This document shows positions 50,925 to 60,368 of a stretch of DNA of 64,000 nt, piece by piece. The position numbers were made by a program, and so were the translations under genes. Below the pieces are notes generated by a model. That model saw only the letters and a program-made list of their open reading frames with translations, did no database searches and had not been told where the DNA came from. The stretch comes from Mucilaginibacter myungsuensis (GTDB lineage Bacteria; Bacteroidota; Bacteroidia; Sphingobacteriales; Sphingobacteriaceae). Where the stretch lies: positions 248,001-312,000 of the forward strand of contig NZ_JADFFL010000004.1 in NCBI RefSeq assembly GCF_015222005.1. Direction: 5' to 3'. Position 1 is the first letter of the stretch; each line of letters starts with the position of its first letter.

Positions 50925-51335
50925 ATGGAATTACAGAACGACAACTACACAGACACCCTGACCACTCAGGGCGACGCGACCGAACAGGCAGAAGACCTGG
51001 GCGGTACCACCAACTTATCGTTGGATCAATTGAAAGCAGAAGGTGGCACTGCTAGTTTCTCCGAAGACGAGGACGACCTGAACGAGATCAGAACATCCGA
51101 CGATCTGAACGAACCTGATCCTGATGATGAGGACTTAGATGCTACCGACGCCGATCTGGACGGCGAAGTTTCTGAAGATGACGCATTAGAAGACGATGAG
51201 CTGGACGAAGACGATGAAACGGAAGAAGACACTGACCTGCTTGCCGACGATGATGATGACGATCTGGACGAGGAAGAACTTGATGAGGACGACCTTGACG
51301 ATGATTCCGCAGAAAACCCGGCAAACAACACTTAG
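50925..51335 (+). CDS. Highly acidic, disordered protein
   Basis: 136 residues, more than half Asp and Glu in the second part (runs such as DEDDLDDDSAE). Probably disordered, with a low pI. No signal peptide. The reverse-strand reading frame is a Ser-rich artefact of the repetitive codons. A strong bidirectional terminator follows. Function unknown; acidic proteins of this kind can bind metal ions or nucleic-acid-binding partners. Confidence 0.65.
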   Translation: MELQNDNYTDTLTTQGDATEQAEDLGGTTNLSLDQLKAEGGTASFSEDEDDLNEIRTSDDLNEPDPDDEDLDATDADLDGEVSEDDALEDDELDEDDETEEDTDLLADDDDDDLDEEELDEDDLDDDSAENPANNT

Positions 51336-51358
51336 GATCTATTAAGCAACAATTGCTA

Positions 51359-51394
51359 AAGCCGAGGCGGGGATGACTATCTCCGCCTCGGCTT
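51359..51394. terminator. Terminator between the acidic-protein gene and the TOPRIM gene
   Basis: AAGCCGAGGCGG (51359-51370) pairs with CCGCCTCGGCTT (51383-51394), a 12-bp GC-rich stem continued by GATGACTATC in the loop. The trailing TTGTTTAA is T-rich, so termination is likely for the plus-strand gene. It could also act on the converging minus-strand pair. Confidence 0.8.
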
Positions 51395-51419
51395 GTTTAA
51401 GAGCTTTCCAAAAATGGGG

Positions 51420-51983
51420 TCAACTAACCTTCTTATCAAACTCAGTGATAAATTCGCTGAAGCAGCTGCAGTTTTTGATGACCTCATCGATATTAAGGTG
51501 TTTAAAAATTTCAGGGCAATGCGATTCTTCATATTTCTTATTTGAAGTCAAAGCTTTTAGAGCTTCTTTAGGATCTATAATAAGCATCGGATCTTTTTTA
51601 AACGTATGATTGGTTTTATACAATCTGTTGAACGTATCAATATCAGCAAATATCAAAGCTTCTAATTCCCAAATATTCAAAAGCAGTAACCCTTGCTTAT
51701 TTACCGTTGCATCCAATTCCTTAAACCAATTTTGCTTTGCTGCGAGTTTATCATCTTGGGACTTGAAGCCATCCAGATCACGTATATAAACAACAAATTT
51801 GCATCCACTATCCTCGAACTCGACAGGTAATGCACGTCTTATCTTAGGGCTATCCAGTTGATGACCTCTGATGCCTTTCACCAAAGGATAGAATCGAACT
51901 ATCCCACCATACTTTTTATCTAATAGATTTTTGATGGCCGAAGTATCATTAGGATCTTCGCCGACAAGCCCGACCCTAATCAT
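51420..51983 (-). CDS. DUF4276-like TOPRIM nuclease candidate, partner of the AAA ATPase
   Basis: 187 residues from ATG at 51983, which overlaps the upstream stop (ATGA). TOPRIM-type acidic sites: RVGLVGEDPND with Glu9, FVVYIRDLDGF with the Asp pair, and LNIWELEALIFADI, the ELEALIFAD motif of DUF4276 proteins. AT-rich compared with the flanking genes. An ATPase plus a separate TOPRIM protein has the logic of OLD-type and PARIS-like defence pairs, but the exact class is not identified. A 52007 start would need TTG and is rejected. Confidence 0.8.
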   Translation of the reverse strand: MIRVGLVGEDPNDTSAIKNLLDKKYGGIVRFYPLVKGIRGHQLDSPKIRRALPVEFEDSGCKFVVYIRDLDGFKSQDDKLAAKQNWFKELDATVNKQGLLLLNIWELEALIFADIDTFNRLYKTNHTFKKDPMLIIDPKEALKALTSNKKYEESHCPEIFKHLNIDEVIKNCSCFSEFITEFDKKVS

Positions 51984-53176
51984 TCTTCCAGATCTGACAT
52001 TAACCAATAATCACTGAAGAAACCAACCTCTTTCATGTAACGTTTAGCTTTCGATATCTCAGCATCCGAAAGGTGCCTGATCTGTGTTCCTAACTGACGA
52101 TCGTAATAAGTGATCAGAATATTATTTAATTCGTCAGAACTTAAATGATCTAAAGCTTTCGGAGAGTGGGTAGATATAATGATCTGCTTTTCTTCGGATT
52201 GTTCTTTTAAGAAATCCATCAATAGGTTAAATTGATGGGGGTGGATGCCTAACTCGGGTTCTTCAAGAAGAACTAATCCGTTCGAACTTGTAACTTGTGA
52301 TATGATATAAAACAAACGTCGCGTACCATCAGATAAATAAGACCAAGGAAGCCATGTATCATTAATTTGAAAGTCTATCTTAATATTCTCTAAAATCAAC
52401 GTATTACCATCGTTGTAAATGTTGATATTGGGATTAAACCTTAGATTTGTGATTGGCGAATGACGTTTTAAGTTGTCAATAACCCCAGAATCTATCGTTA
52501 ACCAACTAAGAATATCTTGACTACTGACATTTTCATAACCCCCTTTTAGTTGGGCAAAAAAAATCTGCAAATCAAACATTGACTGATTTACAAAAATAAA
52601 GGAGTATGGATCGCCATCTTCCATTATTCCTTCTTTCAAATCAACTTTAATAGTAGAAGCGGTATTAACGATCTCCAAATTGGTCGGAAGATCGAATTGA
52701 ATGCAAGTTGAATATATCGTCTCATAACCGAGTTGGCTTAAAGTTAATCGGTAATTATACCAAAATGTAACCTCTTGATTTCCAAACTTAAATCTTCCAC
52801 TATTTCTGGGCGCGTTTGTGTCGGAAAATATAGCCCCGTCAATTTTAAACCGCTCAATGTAGCCCCGCGTAGCATCAATATTTTCGCCGTCTAACTCTAA
52901 ACTTGAATGAGTTTGTTTTTTAATTTCCAGTTCAAACAAATGATTGTCTTCGGAAACAAATTTTAAATCTGCTGACGTGTAATTTAATCGATTATCTTTT
53001 TTATAAGATATAGCTTTATGCAACAACTCGATAAGATTCGACTTACCCGAACCATTTTTGCCAATCAGGACATTTAAGCCTTTTTGGAAAACTATTGTCA
53101 AATCGTCAATAGATTTGAATCCTTTTAAATGGGCCTTGTCAAGGTATATTCTAAGTCGCTTTGATTTAGTTGACAT
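51980..53176 (-). CDS. AAA15-type ATPase of a TOPRIM-paired defence candidate
   Basis: 398 residues. Walker A LIGKNGSGKSNLIELL near residue 40 and an Asn/Gln-rich insert in the middle. The ABC-like signature region is LSDGTRRLFYIISQV, Walker B LVLLEEPELGIHPHQ, and H-loop IIISTHSPKALDHL. This is the OLD/RloA-like AAA ATPase architecture without its own nuclease domain; the next gene supplies a TOPRIM. AT-rich. Four-nt overlap with the partner argues for co-translation. Anti-phage role is inferred. Confidence 0.85.
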   Translation of the reverse strand: MSTKSKRLRIYLDKAHLKGFKSIDDLTIVFQKGLNVLIGKNGSGKSNLIELLHKAISYKKDNRLNYTSADLKFVSEDNHLFELEIKKQTHSSLELDGENIDATRGYIERFKIDGAIFSDTNAPRNSGRFKFGNQEVTFWYNYRLTLSQLGYETIYSTCIQFDLPTNLEIVNTASTIKVDLKEGIMEDGDPYSFIFVNQSMFDLQIFFAQLKGGYENVSSQDILSWLTIDSGVIDNLKRHSPITNLRFNPNINIYNDGNTLILENIKIDFQINDTWLPWSYLSDGTRRLFYIISQVTSSNGLVLLEEPELGIHPHQFNLLMDFLKEQSEEKQIIISTHSPKALDHLSSDELNNILITYYDRQLGTQIRHLSDAEISKAKRYMKEVGFFSDYWLMSDLEE

Positions 53177-53382
53177 AATTCAAATAGTTCTGCTACATTG
53201 CAAATGTATCGTTTAAATATACAAAACATCCAACTGAGCGAACATTCCCTCCAAAAACAAAAAATCCCCTCCCGCCGAAGCAGAAGAGGAAAAAACTAAA
53301 CAAAACGATCTTTATATCAAGCTACACTAACGACAGCGTAGCGAATGACCTAATGACAGCGCAACCTAATGACAAGCGAAGT

Positions 53383-54864
53383 TTACGCGTAAACCTGCTC
53401 GAACACGTTCACCGCATCCTTACTTTCCAGGTTGGTGTGGCCCATCAGAAATTCGTCTACCTTGCGGGCACATTCGCGGCCTTCGGAGATAGCCCAAACT
53501 ACCAATGATTGTCCGCGGCGCATATCGCCTGCGGCGAATACTTTGCTTACGTTAGTGCGATATGCCTTTTCGGTAGCTTTAACGTTCTTGCGTTCGTCAA
53601 GCTCAACGCCCAAGCTTTCCAGCATGCCGGTGTATTGCGGGTTTACGAACCCCATGGCAAGGAACACGCGCTGACAAGGTATCTCACGCTCCGAACCTTC
53701 AACCTCGCTAAACTTGATTGGGCGACCTAATACGTCGGTCTCCCAGCTTACGTCGGTAACTTTAAGGGCGCGCAAGTTGCCTTGCTCGTCGCCCAAAAAC
53801 TCTTTGGTGTTAACGCCGAAGTGACGTTCGCAACCTTCCTCGTGTGATGAGGTTACTTTAAGCACCATCGGGTAAGTTGGCCAAGGCATAGCAGCCGTAC
53901 GCGAAGCAGGCGGTTGCACCATCACCTCAAATTGACGAATAGACGCCGCACCCTGACGGTTTGATGTACCTACACAATCAGAACCGGTGTCGCCACCGCC
54001 GATCACTACTACATCTTTACCGGTCGCGATGATCTCTTCCATTTCGAAAGCGATGTTAGCCACACGCTTGTTCTGCTGCTTTAAAAAGTCCATCGCAAAA
54101 TGGATGCCTTTAAACTCGCGGCCCGGGATAGGCAGGTTACGCGGGATGGTTGATCCTCCAGCCATAACAACCGCATCGTGGCTGCGAACCAGCTCATCAG
54201 CGGCGATATCTTTACCCACTTCGGTATTGTATTTAAAGGTGATGCCGTCCTCTTCCATCAGTTTCACACGGCGTTCCACTACCCATTTCTCTAACTTAAA
54301 ATCTGGGATACCGTAGCGTAATAAGCCGCCTGCATGGTCGTCGCGCTCGTAAACGGTAACGCTGTGGCCTGCTTTGTTCAACTGAGCGGCAGCAGCTAAG
54401 CCCGCAGGACCAGACCCTACTACGGCTACCTTTTTGCCGGTCTTTAGGATAGGCGCTGTTGGGCGTACCATACCTTTTTCCCAGGCTATCTCAATGATGT
54501 GTTTTTCTATCTCCTCGATAGCTACCGGTGGCTTATTAATGCCTAACACACATGCCGATTCGCATGGTGCAGGGCATATCCTGCCGGTAAACTCGGGGAA
54601 GTTATTGGTAGATGATAATATCTGGTAAGCCTCGTCCCATTTTTTGCGGTAAACGGCATCATTAAACTCGGGTATCACATTCCCAAGTGGGCAACCGTTA
54701 TGGCAAAATGGGATACCGCAATTCATACAGCGGGCCGATTGCTCATTCAACTTCTCCGCGCTGTATTGGCCTACAAACTCGTTATAATTTTTAACCCTGT
54801 CCGCTACAGGTCTTTTTGACGGCAACTCGCGGTCAAATTCCTGAAATCCTGTTGGTTTTCCCAT
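53383..54864 (-). CDS. gltD: Glutamate synthase small subunit
   Basis: NADPH-dependent reductase subunit of GOGAT. 493 residues. N-terminal 4Fe-4S ligands [17 protein letters not shown] and [16 protein letters not shown]-binding [27 protein letters not shown]-binding [22 protein letters not shown], and the C-terminal [19 protein letters not shown]. Full length. Three nt after gltB, so the pair is co-transcribed. It feeds electrons to GltB to make glutamate from glutamine and 2-oxoglutarate. Confidence 0.98.
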   Translation of the reverse strand: MGKPTGFQEFDRELPSKRPVADRVKNYNEFVGQYSAEKLNEQSARCMNCGIPFCHNGCPLGNVIPEFNDAVYRKKWDEAYQILSSTNNFPEFTGRICPAPCESACVLGINKPPVAIEEIEKHIIEIAWEKGMVRPTAPILKTGKKVAVVGSGPAGLAAAAQLNKAGHSVTVYERDDHAGGLLRYGIPDFKLEKWVVERRVKLMEEDGITFKYNTEVGKDIAADELVRSHDAVVMAGGSTIPRNLPIPGREFKGIHFAMDFLKQQNKRVANIAFEMEEIIATGKDVVVIGGGDTGSDCVGTSNRQGAASIRQFEVMVQPPASRTAAMPWPTYPMVLKVTSSHEEGCERHFGVNTKEFLGDEQGNLRALKVTDVSWETDVLGRPIKFSEVEGSEREIPCQRVFLAMGFVNPQYTGMLESLGVELDERKNVKATEKAYRTNVSKVFAAGDMRRGQSLVVWAISEGRECARKVDEFLMGHTNLESKDAVNVFEQVYA

Positions 54865-54867
54865 CTC

Positions 54868-57800
54868 TTAATTGGTTGCCTGGTATTGTTTCTGTAATAA
54901 AACCTTTTTGTATTCCTGCGGGAATACTTTTACAAATTTGGTCATGGCCACGGTCCATGTGTTCAAGATATCCTGTGCCACGGTACTGCCGGTCAGCTGT
55001 ACGTGTTTGCGCAATAGGGTCATAATCTCTTCTTCGTCCTGTGGTGTCAATTGGTCAAGATCCACCATCTCGCGGTTGCAGTTATCAGCAAAAGTGCCTG
55101 CTGCATCGTAGATCCAGGCTATACCGCCGCTCATACCTGCGCCAAAGTTTCGGCCTGTTTTTCCTAAGATCAACGCGCGTCCACCGGTCATGTACTCGCA
55201 ACCGTGATCGCCAATGCCCTCAACAACTGCGGTAGCGCCCGAGTTACGCACTGCGAAACGCTCGCCGGCCATACCACGGATAAACAAGTTACCCGACGTT
55301 GCACCGTAAAGCGCCACGTTACCGATGATCATGTTATCCTCAGGTGTAAAGGTCGCTTTAGCCGACGGATAGACCGCCAACTGAGCTCCAGATAAGCCTT
55401 TACCAACGTAGTCATTCGCTTCGCCCTCTAATTCAAAAGACAAGCCTTTGGCAGTGAACGCGCCAAAACTTTGACCGGCCGAACCCTGGAATTTATAGTT
55501 GATGGTATTGTCCGGTAATCCGGCTGAACCATATTTTTTAGATATCTCGTTAGATAAAAGCGTGCCGATGGTACGATCAGTATTTTTCACCTCAAATGAC
55601 GCGAATACAGGCGTTTGATCTTCAATAGCCGGACCAGCCGTCTCGAACAGTTTCCAATCGATGATATCGGCCATGCCGTGATCTTGCGACTCGCTGTTGT
55701 ATAACGTTACGCCGCGTTGATTGCTCACCGGGTGCAACATGCCCGACAGGTCGATCTTCTTAGCTTTCCAGCTCTTCAGGTTATCCCTAACTTTCAGGAA
55801 CTGTACGCGGCCCACCATATCGTTAATGGTACGGAAACCAAGGTCGGCCATGATCTCGCGCAGTTCTTCAGCGATGAACTGGAACAAGTTCACGATATGA
55901 TCCGGTTGACCAGAGAATAGTTTACGCAATTCAGGATCCTGAGTAGCCACACCCACAGGGCAGGTATTCAGGTGACATTTACGCATCATGATACAGCCGC
56001 CGGCAACCAGGGCAGCAGTAGCCACACCCCATTCTTCGGCACCCATCAGGGCGGCGATAGCGATATCGCGACCGGTCTTTAACTGACCATCCGTTTGCAG
56101 CACCACACGGCTGCGCAATTTAGCGCGAACCAATGTTTGATGCGCTTCGGCCAAACCAAGCTCCCAAGGTAAGCCCGCGTGTTTGATCGAGCTGATCGGC
56201 GATGCACCAGTACCGCCATCGTAACCCGCAACCAGGATCACGTCGGCATGGGCTTTTGCCACACCGGCTGCGATAGTACCTACACCCGCTTTTGATACCA
56301 ACTTAACGTTGATACGGGCAGCACGGTTAGCGTTCTTTAAGTCGAAGATCAGCTGGGCCAAGTCCTCGATCGAATAAATATCATGGTGCGGCGGCGGCGA
56401 TATCAAACCAACACCCGGTGTAGAGTGACGGGTCTTAGCGATCCAATCATCAACCTTGTGGCCCGGTAATTGGCCACCTTCGCCCGGTTTTGCGCCCTGC
56501 GCCATTTTTATCTGCAACTCATCGGCGTTGGTCAGGTAGTTAGAGGTCACCCCAAAACGGGCCGACGCTACCTGCTTGATGGCCGAACGCATCGAATCGC
56601 CGTTAGGCATCGTCTTGTAACGCATTTCGTCCTCGCCGCCCTCGCCGGTATTACTTTTGCCGCCAACGCGGTTCATGGCAATGGCTAAAGTACTGTGCGC
56701 CTCGTGCGATATCGAACCGAAGGACATCGCGCCGGTAGCGAAACGCCTCATGATCTCGGTCGCCGGTTCTACCTCGTCAATAGAGATAGCCTCGCGGTGA
56801 TGAGCAAAATCCAGCAAGCCACGCAGGGTGTAATGCTTCTCGGTCTGCTCATTAATCGCCTTGGCGTATTGTTTGTAAACGTTGTAATCGTTAGTACGGG
56901 TAGCGTGCTGCAGCAAGTGCACCGTTTGCGGGTTGAATAAGTGAGCCTCGCCACGGCGTTTCCACTGGTAAATACCACCCTCAGGCAGTAATTTAGTTTC
57001 TTCTTTAGAGCTTGATGCAAAGCCAACGTTATGTTTGCTGATCGCCTCGCGGGCTATCTCATCTAAACCTAAGCCGCCGATACGGGTAACCCCGCCCACA
57101 AAATATTTGTCGACAACAGCCTTATTCAGACCTAATATCTCGAACATTTGCGAACCGTGGTACGATTGCAGCGTAGAGATACCCATTTTAGAGAATATCT
57201 TCAGCAAGCCATCGTTTACCGCTTTTACATAGTTCTTCAACAGATATTTGATTTCCAGATCGGTATCTAAGCTGCCGTTGTTTTTAACGGTCTCGATGGT
57301 AGATTGCGCCAAATAAGGGTTGATCGCACTTGCACCAAAGGCCAACAAAGTAGCAAAGTGATGCACTTCCCAAATGTCACCGGCCTCAACAACTAAACCT
57401 ACCGAACCACGGCAGCCTTTTTTGATCAGGTGGTGATGCACAGCAGATACCGCCAATAGCGACGGGATAGGCGCATGCTCCGAGTCGATCGCACGATCCG
57501 ACAGGATCAATACCTCAAAACCATCTTCAACAGCATCCTCAGCGTAGCGACAAAGGCGGCTTAAGGCTTTTTCCATGCGGCCGGGCTGACCATCGGCAGT
57601 GAAATAAGTTTGTAATGTTTTAGCGTGGAAAGAACCGGTATCGATACTACGCAGTTTTTCCAGCTGATGATTTTTAAGGATCGGGTGTTTTAGCATTACG
57701 CAGTGGCAATGCATTTTATCCTCGTCCAGCAGGTTGCCGTTGTTGCCGATAAAGGCATTCAGGCTCATCACCAAACGCTCGCGGATCGGATCGATCGGCG

Positions 57801-59391
57801 GGTTGGTCACCTGCGCAAAGAACTGCTTAAAGTAGCTCGACAAATGCTGAGGTTTATCCGAAAGGATAGCCAAAGGCACGTCGGTACCCATAGATCCGAT
57901 CGGCTCTTTACCGTCGGTAGCCATCGGTTTGATGATGGTATCGATGTCTTCGCGGCTGTAACCAAATACCTGCTGGTACTTAAATACAGCATCTTCGCTC
58001 AGGCTTGCGAAAGCCAAACGTGGCTCGGCAAGGTTGCCTAAAATAATTTTATAATTCTCTAACCAACGGCCATAAGGCTGTTGGCCGGTGATCTTCTGCT
58101 TGATCTCTTCGTCGGCAATAATGCGGCCTTCGGTAGTATCAACCAATAGCATTTTGCCCGGCTGTAAACGGCCTTTTTGAATAATGGTCGACTCGTCGAT
58201 AGCCAATACACCCGCCTCTGATGCCGCGATCACACGGTTATCATTGGTCACCGCGTAACGTAATGGACGTAAGCCGTTACGATCTAACACCGCGCCTACC
58301 AATTTACCATCGGTAAAGCAGATCGCAGCAGGGCCATCCCATGGCTCCATCAGGGTAGCATGATACTCGTAGAACGCCTTTTTGATCGGGTCCATCTGCT
58401 CGTTGCCATCCCAAGCCTCAGGCACCAGCATCATCATTACGTGCGGTAACGAACGGCCCGAGTGTAGCAATATCTCGATGATATTATCCAAACAAGCCGA
58501 ATCCGACTGCGCGCTGTCGATCACCGGCAGCAACATCTCCATCTCTTCGTTTGTGAAGTAGGTAGATGCATAAGACTTTAAGCCCGAGTAGAACCAGTTC
58601 AGGTTACCGGTCAGCGTGTTGATCTCGCCATTGTGGGCGATAAAACGGAATGGCTGGGCCAATTTCCACGATGGGAAAGTATTGGTAGAGAAACGTGAGT
58701 GGATGAGCGCAAAGCCCGATGCTACACGCGGATCAGCAAGATCGGTAAAGTATTGACGCAGCTGGTAAGTGGTCAGCTGACCTTTATAAATAATAGTTTT
58801 GCAAGACAGCGAGGTGAAGTAAAGATCCTCGGCGCCAACTATCGTCTCGTTAACGGTTTTGGTGATGAAACGACGCAACACGTACAGTTTACGCTCAAAA
58901 TCATCAATATTAGTAATAGCATGCGGGCGCAGGATATAAACCTGCTCAGCATCCGGTTCAGCTTCGCGGGCGGTTTCGCCGATCACAGAGCTGTTCACTT
59001 CCATTTTACGGTAACCTAAAATAGGCATGCCCAAACGCTCGGCCGCAGACGCGATCACCGAACGGCAGGCTTTCTTGATCGTACTATCCTTAGGGAAAAA
59101 GACCATACCCACCCCGTACTCGCCCGGCTCAGGGAGGACTATCTCCAGATCAGCACATTCTTCCAGCAAAAATTCGTGAGGGAGTTGCAGCAAAATACCC
59201 GCGCCATCGCCCGAGAGGGGATCACAGCCGCAAGCGCCGCGGTGCTCCATATTCTCCAGAATGGTGAGTGCATCGTTTACTATTTGGTTAGACTTATGTC
59301 CGTTGATGTGTGCAATAAATCCTGTTCCACAGGAGTCGTGTTCAAATTCGGGCCTGTAAAGACCCGTCTGTTCATATTCAGCTCGTTCCAT
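54868..59391 (-). CDS. gltB: Glutamate synthase large subunit
   Basis: 1,507 residues, full length. N-terminal Ntn glutaminase with nucleophile Cys21 after a 20-residue propeptide (HDSCGTGFIAHIN). A central domain and FMN-binding synthase domain follow (QMAQGAKPGEGGQLPGHKV is partly visible as KMAQGAKPGEGGQLPG). 3Fe-4S ligands are in CIMMRKCHLNTCPVGV, and the C-terminal GltB beta-helix repeats have GxxxGxxxG motifs. It moves the amide of glutamine to 2-oxoglutarate with electrons from GltD. The 374-nt gap upstream (59392-59765) is AT-rich with no gene. Confidence 0.98.
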   Translation of the reverse strand: MERAEYEQTGLYRPEFEHDSCGTGFIAHINGHKSNQIVNDALTILENMEHRGACGCDPLSGDGAGILLQLPHEFLLEECADLEIVLPEPGEYGVGMVFFPKDSTIKKACRSVIASAAERLGMPILGYRKMEVNSSVIGETAREAEPDAEQVYILRPHAITNIDDFERKLYVLRRFITKTVNETIVGAEDLYFTSLSCKTIIYKGQLTTYQLRQYFTDLADPRVASGFALIHSRFSTNTFPSWKLAQPFRFIAHNGEINTLTGNLNWFYSGLKSYASTYFTNEEMEMLLPVIDSAQSDSACLDNIIEILLHSGRSLPHVMMMLVPEAWDGNEQMDPIKKAFYEYHATLMEPWDGPAAICFTDGKLVGAVLDRNGLRPLRYAVTNDNRVIAASEAGVLAIDESTIIQKGRLQPGKMLLVDTTEGRIIADEEIKQKITGQQPYGRWLENYKIILGNLAEPRLAFASLSEDAVFKYQQVFGYSREDIDTIIKPMATDGKEPIGSMGTDVPLAILSDKPQHLSSYFKQFFAQVTNPPIDPIRERLVMSLNAFIGNNGNLLDEDKMHCHCVMLKHPILKNHQLEKLRSIDTGSFHAKTLQTYFTADGQPGRMEKALSRLCRYAEDAVEDGFEVLILSDRAIDSEHAPIPSLLAVSAVHHHLIKKGCRGSVGLVVEAGDIWEVHHFATLLAFGASAINPYLAQSTIETVKNNGSLDTDLEIKYLLKNYVKAVNDGLLKIFSKMGISTLQSYHGSQMFEILGLNKAVVDKYFVGGVTRIGGLGLDEIAREAISKHNVGFASSSKEETKLLPEGGIYQWKRRGEAHLFNPQTVHLLQHATRTNDYNVYKQYAKAINEQTEKHYTLRGLLDFAHHREAISIDEVEPATEIMRRFATGAMSFGSISHEAHSTLAIAMNRVGGKSNTGEGGEDEMRYKTMPNGDSMRSAIKQVASARFGVTSNYLTNADELQIKMAQGAKPGEGGQLPGHKVDDWIAKTRHSTPGVGLISPPPHHDIYSIEDLAQLIFDLKNANRAARINVKLVSKAGVGTIAAGVAKAHADVILVAGYDGGTGASPISSIKHAGLPWELGLAEAHQTLVRAKLRSRVVLQTDGQLKTGRDIAIAALMGAEEWGVATAALVAGGCIMMRKCHLNTCPVGVATQDPELRKLFSGQPDHIVNLFQFIAEELREIMADLGFRTINDMVGRVQFLKVRDNLKSWKAKKIDLSGMLHPVSNQRGVTLYNSESQDHGMADIIDWKLFETAGPAIEDQTPVFASFEVKNTDRTIGTLLSNEISKKYGSAGLPDNTINYKFQGSAGQSFGAFTAKGLSFELEGEANDYVGKGLSGAQLAVYPSAKATFTPEDNMIIGNVALYGATSGNLFIRGMAGERFAVRNSGATAVVEGIGDHGCEYMTGGRALILGKTGRNFGAGMSGGIAWIYDAAGTFADNCNREMVDLDQLTPQDEEEIMTLLRKHVQLTGSTVAQDILNTWTVAMTKFVKVFPQEYKKVLLQKQYQATN

Positions 59392-59740
59392 CGGTATCCT
59401 CGTTTACAAGTGGTGTAATTACGAAAATACAAAACCTGACGGACATAATGAAAACATCATAAATTTTTGAGCATTTCTAAAAAAACAATATAAAAACTCG
59501 TCTAAAAATTAACATTATGGTATTATTTTATTAATTTATTTAACATTTTACAAATTTAAACCTCGGGTTATTGTAGATAATACACCATTGAAATACTACC
59601 ATTTCGGTATAGAATACCTGAAAAATTAAGAAGTTGTTAGAAAATTAAATTTTAACCAAACAAAATACCGCGAAAACCGTGTTCCGCGTCCTTATATATA
59701 GGTATGCAAAACATGGCATCGACAACAAACCGATCTTTAC

Positions 59741-59748
59741 TATCTTTG
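59741..59748 (+). promoter_or_regulatory. -7 promoter box of gmhB
   Basis: TATCTTTG, an exact TAnnTTTG match 17 nt before the gmhB ATG. No clear -33 box. The rest of 59392-59740 is AT-rich spacer. Confidence 0.5.
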
Positions 59749-59765
59749 CTGCAAAAAAAGATAGC

Positions 59766-60257
59766 ATGGCTGGTAAACACAAAGCGGTATTTTTAGACAG
59801 GGACGGCGTATTGAATCGCGAAATGGGTGACTACGTTTGCAAGGTCGAAGATTTCCATATCCTGGATAACTTCGACGCCCTAAAACAACTGCAAGACCGG
59901 GGCTACATGCTGTTAGTGGCCACCAACCAGGGCGGCCTAGCCAAAGGCTGGTACAACGAGACCGAGCTGGGCAAAATGCACCAACTATTAAAAGAGACCT
60001 ACGCCGACCACGGCGTAACCATCACCGATTTTTTCTACTGCCCGCACCACCCCAACTTTACCGGCGACTGTGATTGCCGCAAACCAAAACCGGGCCTGCT
60101 ATTACAAGGCATAGCCAAATACGGCATCGAACCATCGTTATCTTATTTCATTGGCGATCGTGAGCGCGATGTTATTGCAGGTGAAGCTGCCGGGGTTAAA
60201 GGTATATTGATAGATAGTGATCAGCCGATAGCGACGGTTTTGGATCAGATAGCGTAA
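59766..60257 (+). CDS. gmhB: D-glycero-D-manno-heptose 1,7-bisphosphate 7-phosphatase
   Basis: HAD phosphatase in ADP-heptose synthesis for lipopolysaccharide core. 163 residues from ATG at 59766. HAD motif I AVFLDRDGVLN with Asp/Asp, LLVATNQGG (motif II), zinc loop CPHHPNFTGDCDC with Cys/His ligands typical of GmhB, KPKPGLL (motif III), and FIGDRERDVIAGEAAGVK (motif IV). An in-frame start at 59679 would place the promoter -7 box inside the gene. HisB-type phosphatase would lack this zinc loop pattern in context. Confidence 0.9.
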   Translation: MAGKHKAVFLDRDGVLNREMGDYVCKVEDFHILDNFDALKQLQDRGYMLLVATNQGGLAKGWYNETELGKMHQLLKETYADHGVTITDFFYCPHHPNFTGDCDCRKPKPGLLLQGIAKYGIEPSLSYFIGDRERDVIAGEAAGVKGILIDSDQPIATVLDQIA

Positions 60258-60258
60258 G

Positions 60259-60368
60259 CCCCCCGGCCCTCTAAAGGGGAGTAGAAATATCAACGGAAAC
60301 GAATGATCAGGAAAAGGAAAGAACAAAGCCCATCAAAAAGTTCCCCCTTTAGGGGGTTAGGGGGCTTG
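60259..60368. repeat. Palindromic element between gmhB and the membrane protein (family H)
   Basis: Left part AAGCCCCCCGGCCCTCTAAA-GGGG and right part CCCCCTTTAGGGGGTTAGGG-GGCTT are imperfect inverted repeats. It runs from the gmhB stop to the next ATG at 60369, so the earlier in-frame ATG at 60303 falls inside the repeat. The same class of GGGGGTTAGGGGGC words recurs in many Bacteroidota spacers. Confidence 0.6.

Noticed and set aside
51026-51331. Serine-rich minus-strand frame
   Set aside because: Exact antisense of the acidic-protein gene; GAT/GAA codons read as Ser/Phe on the other strand.
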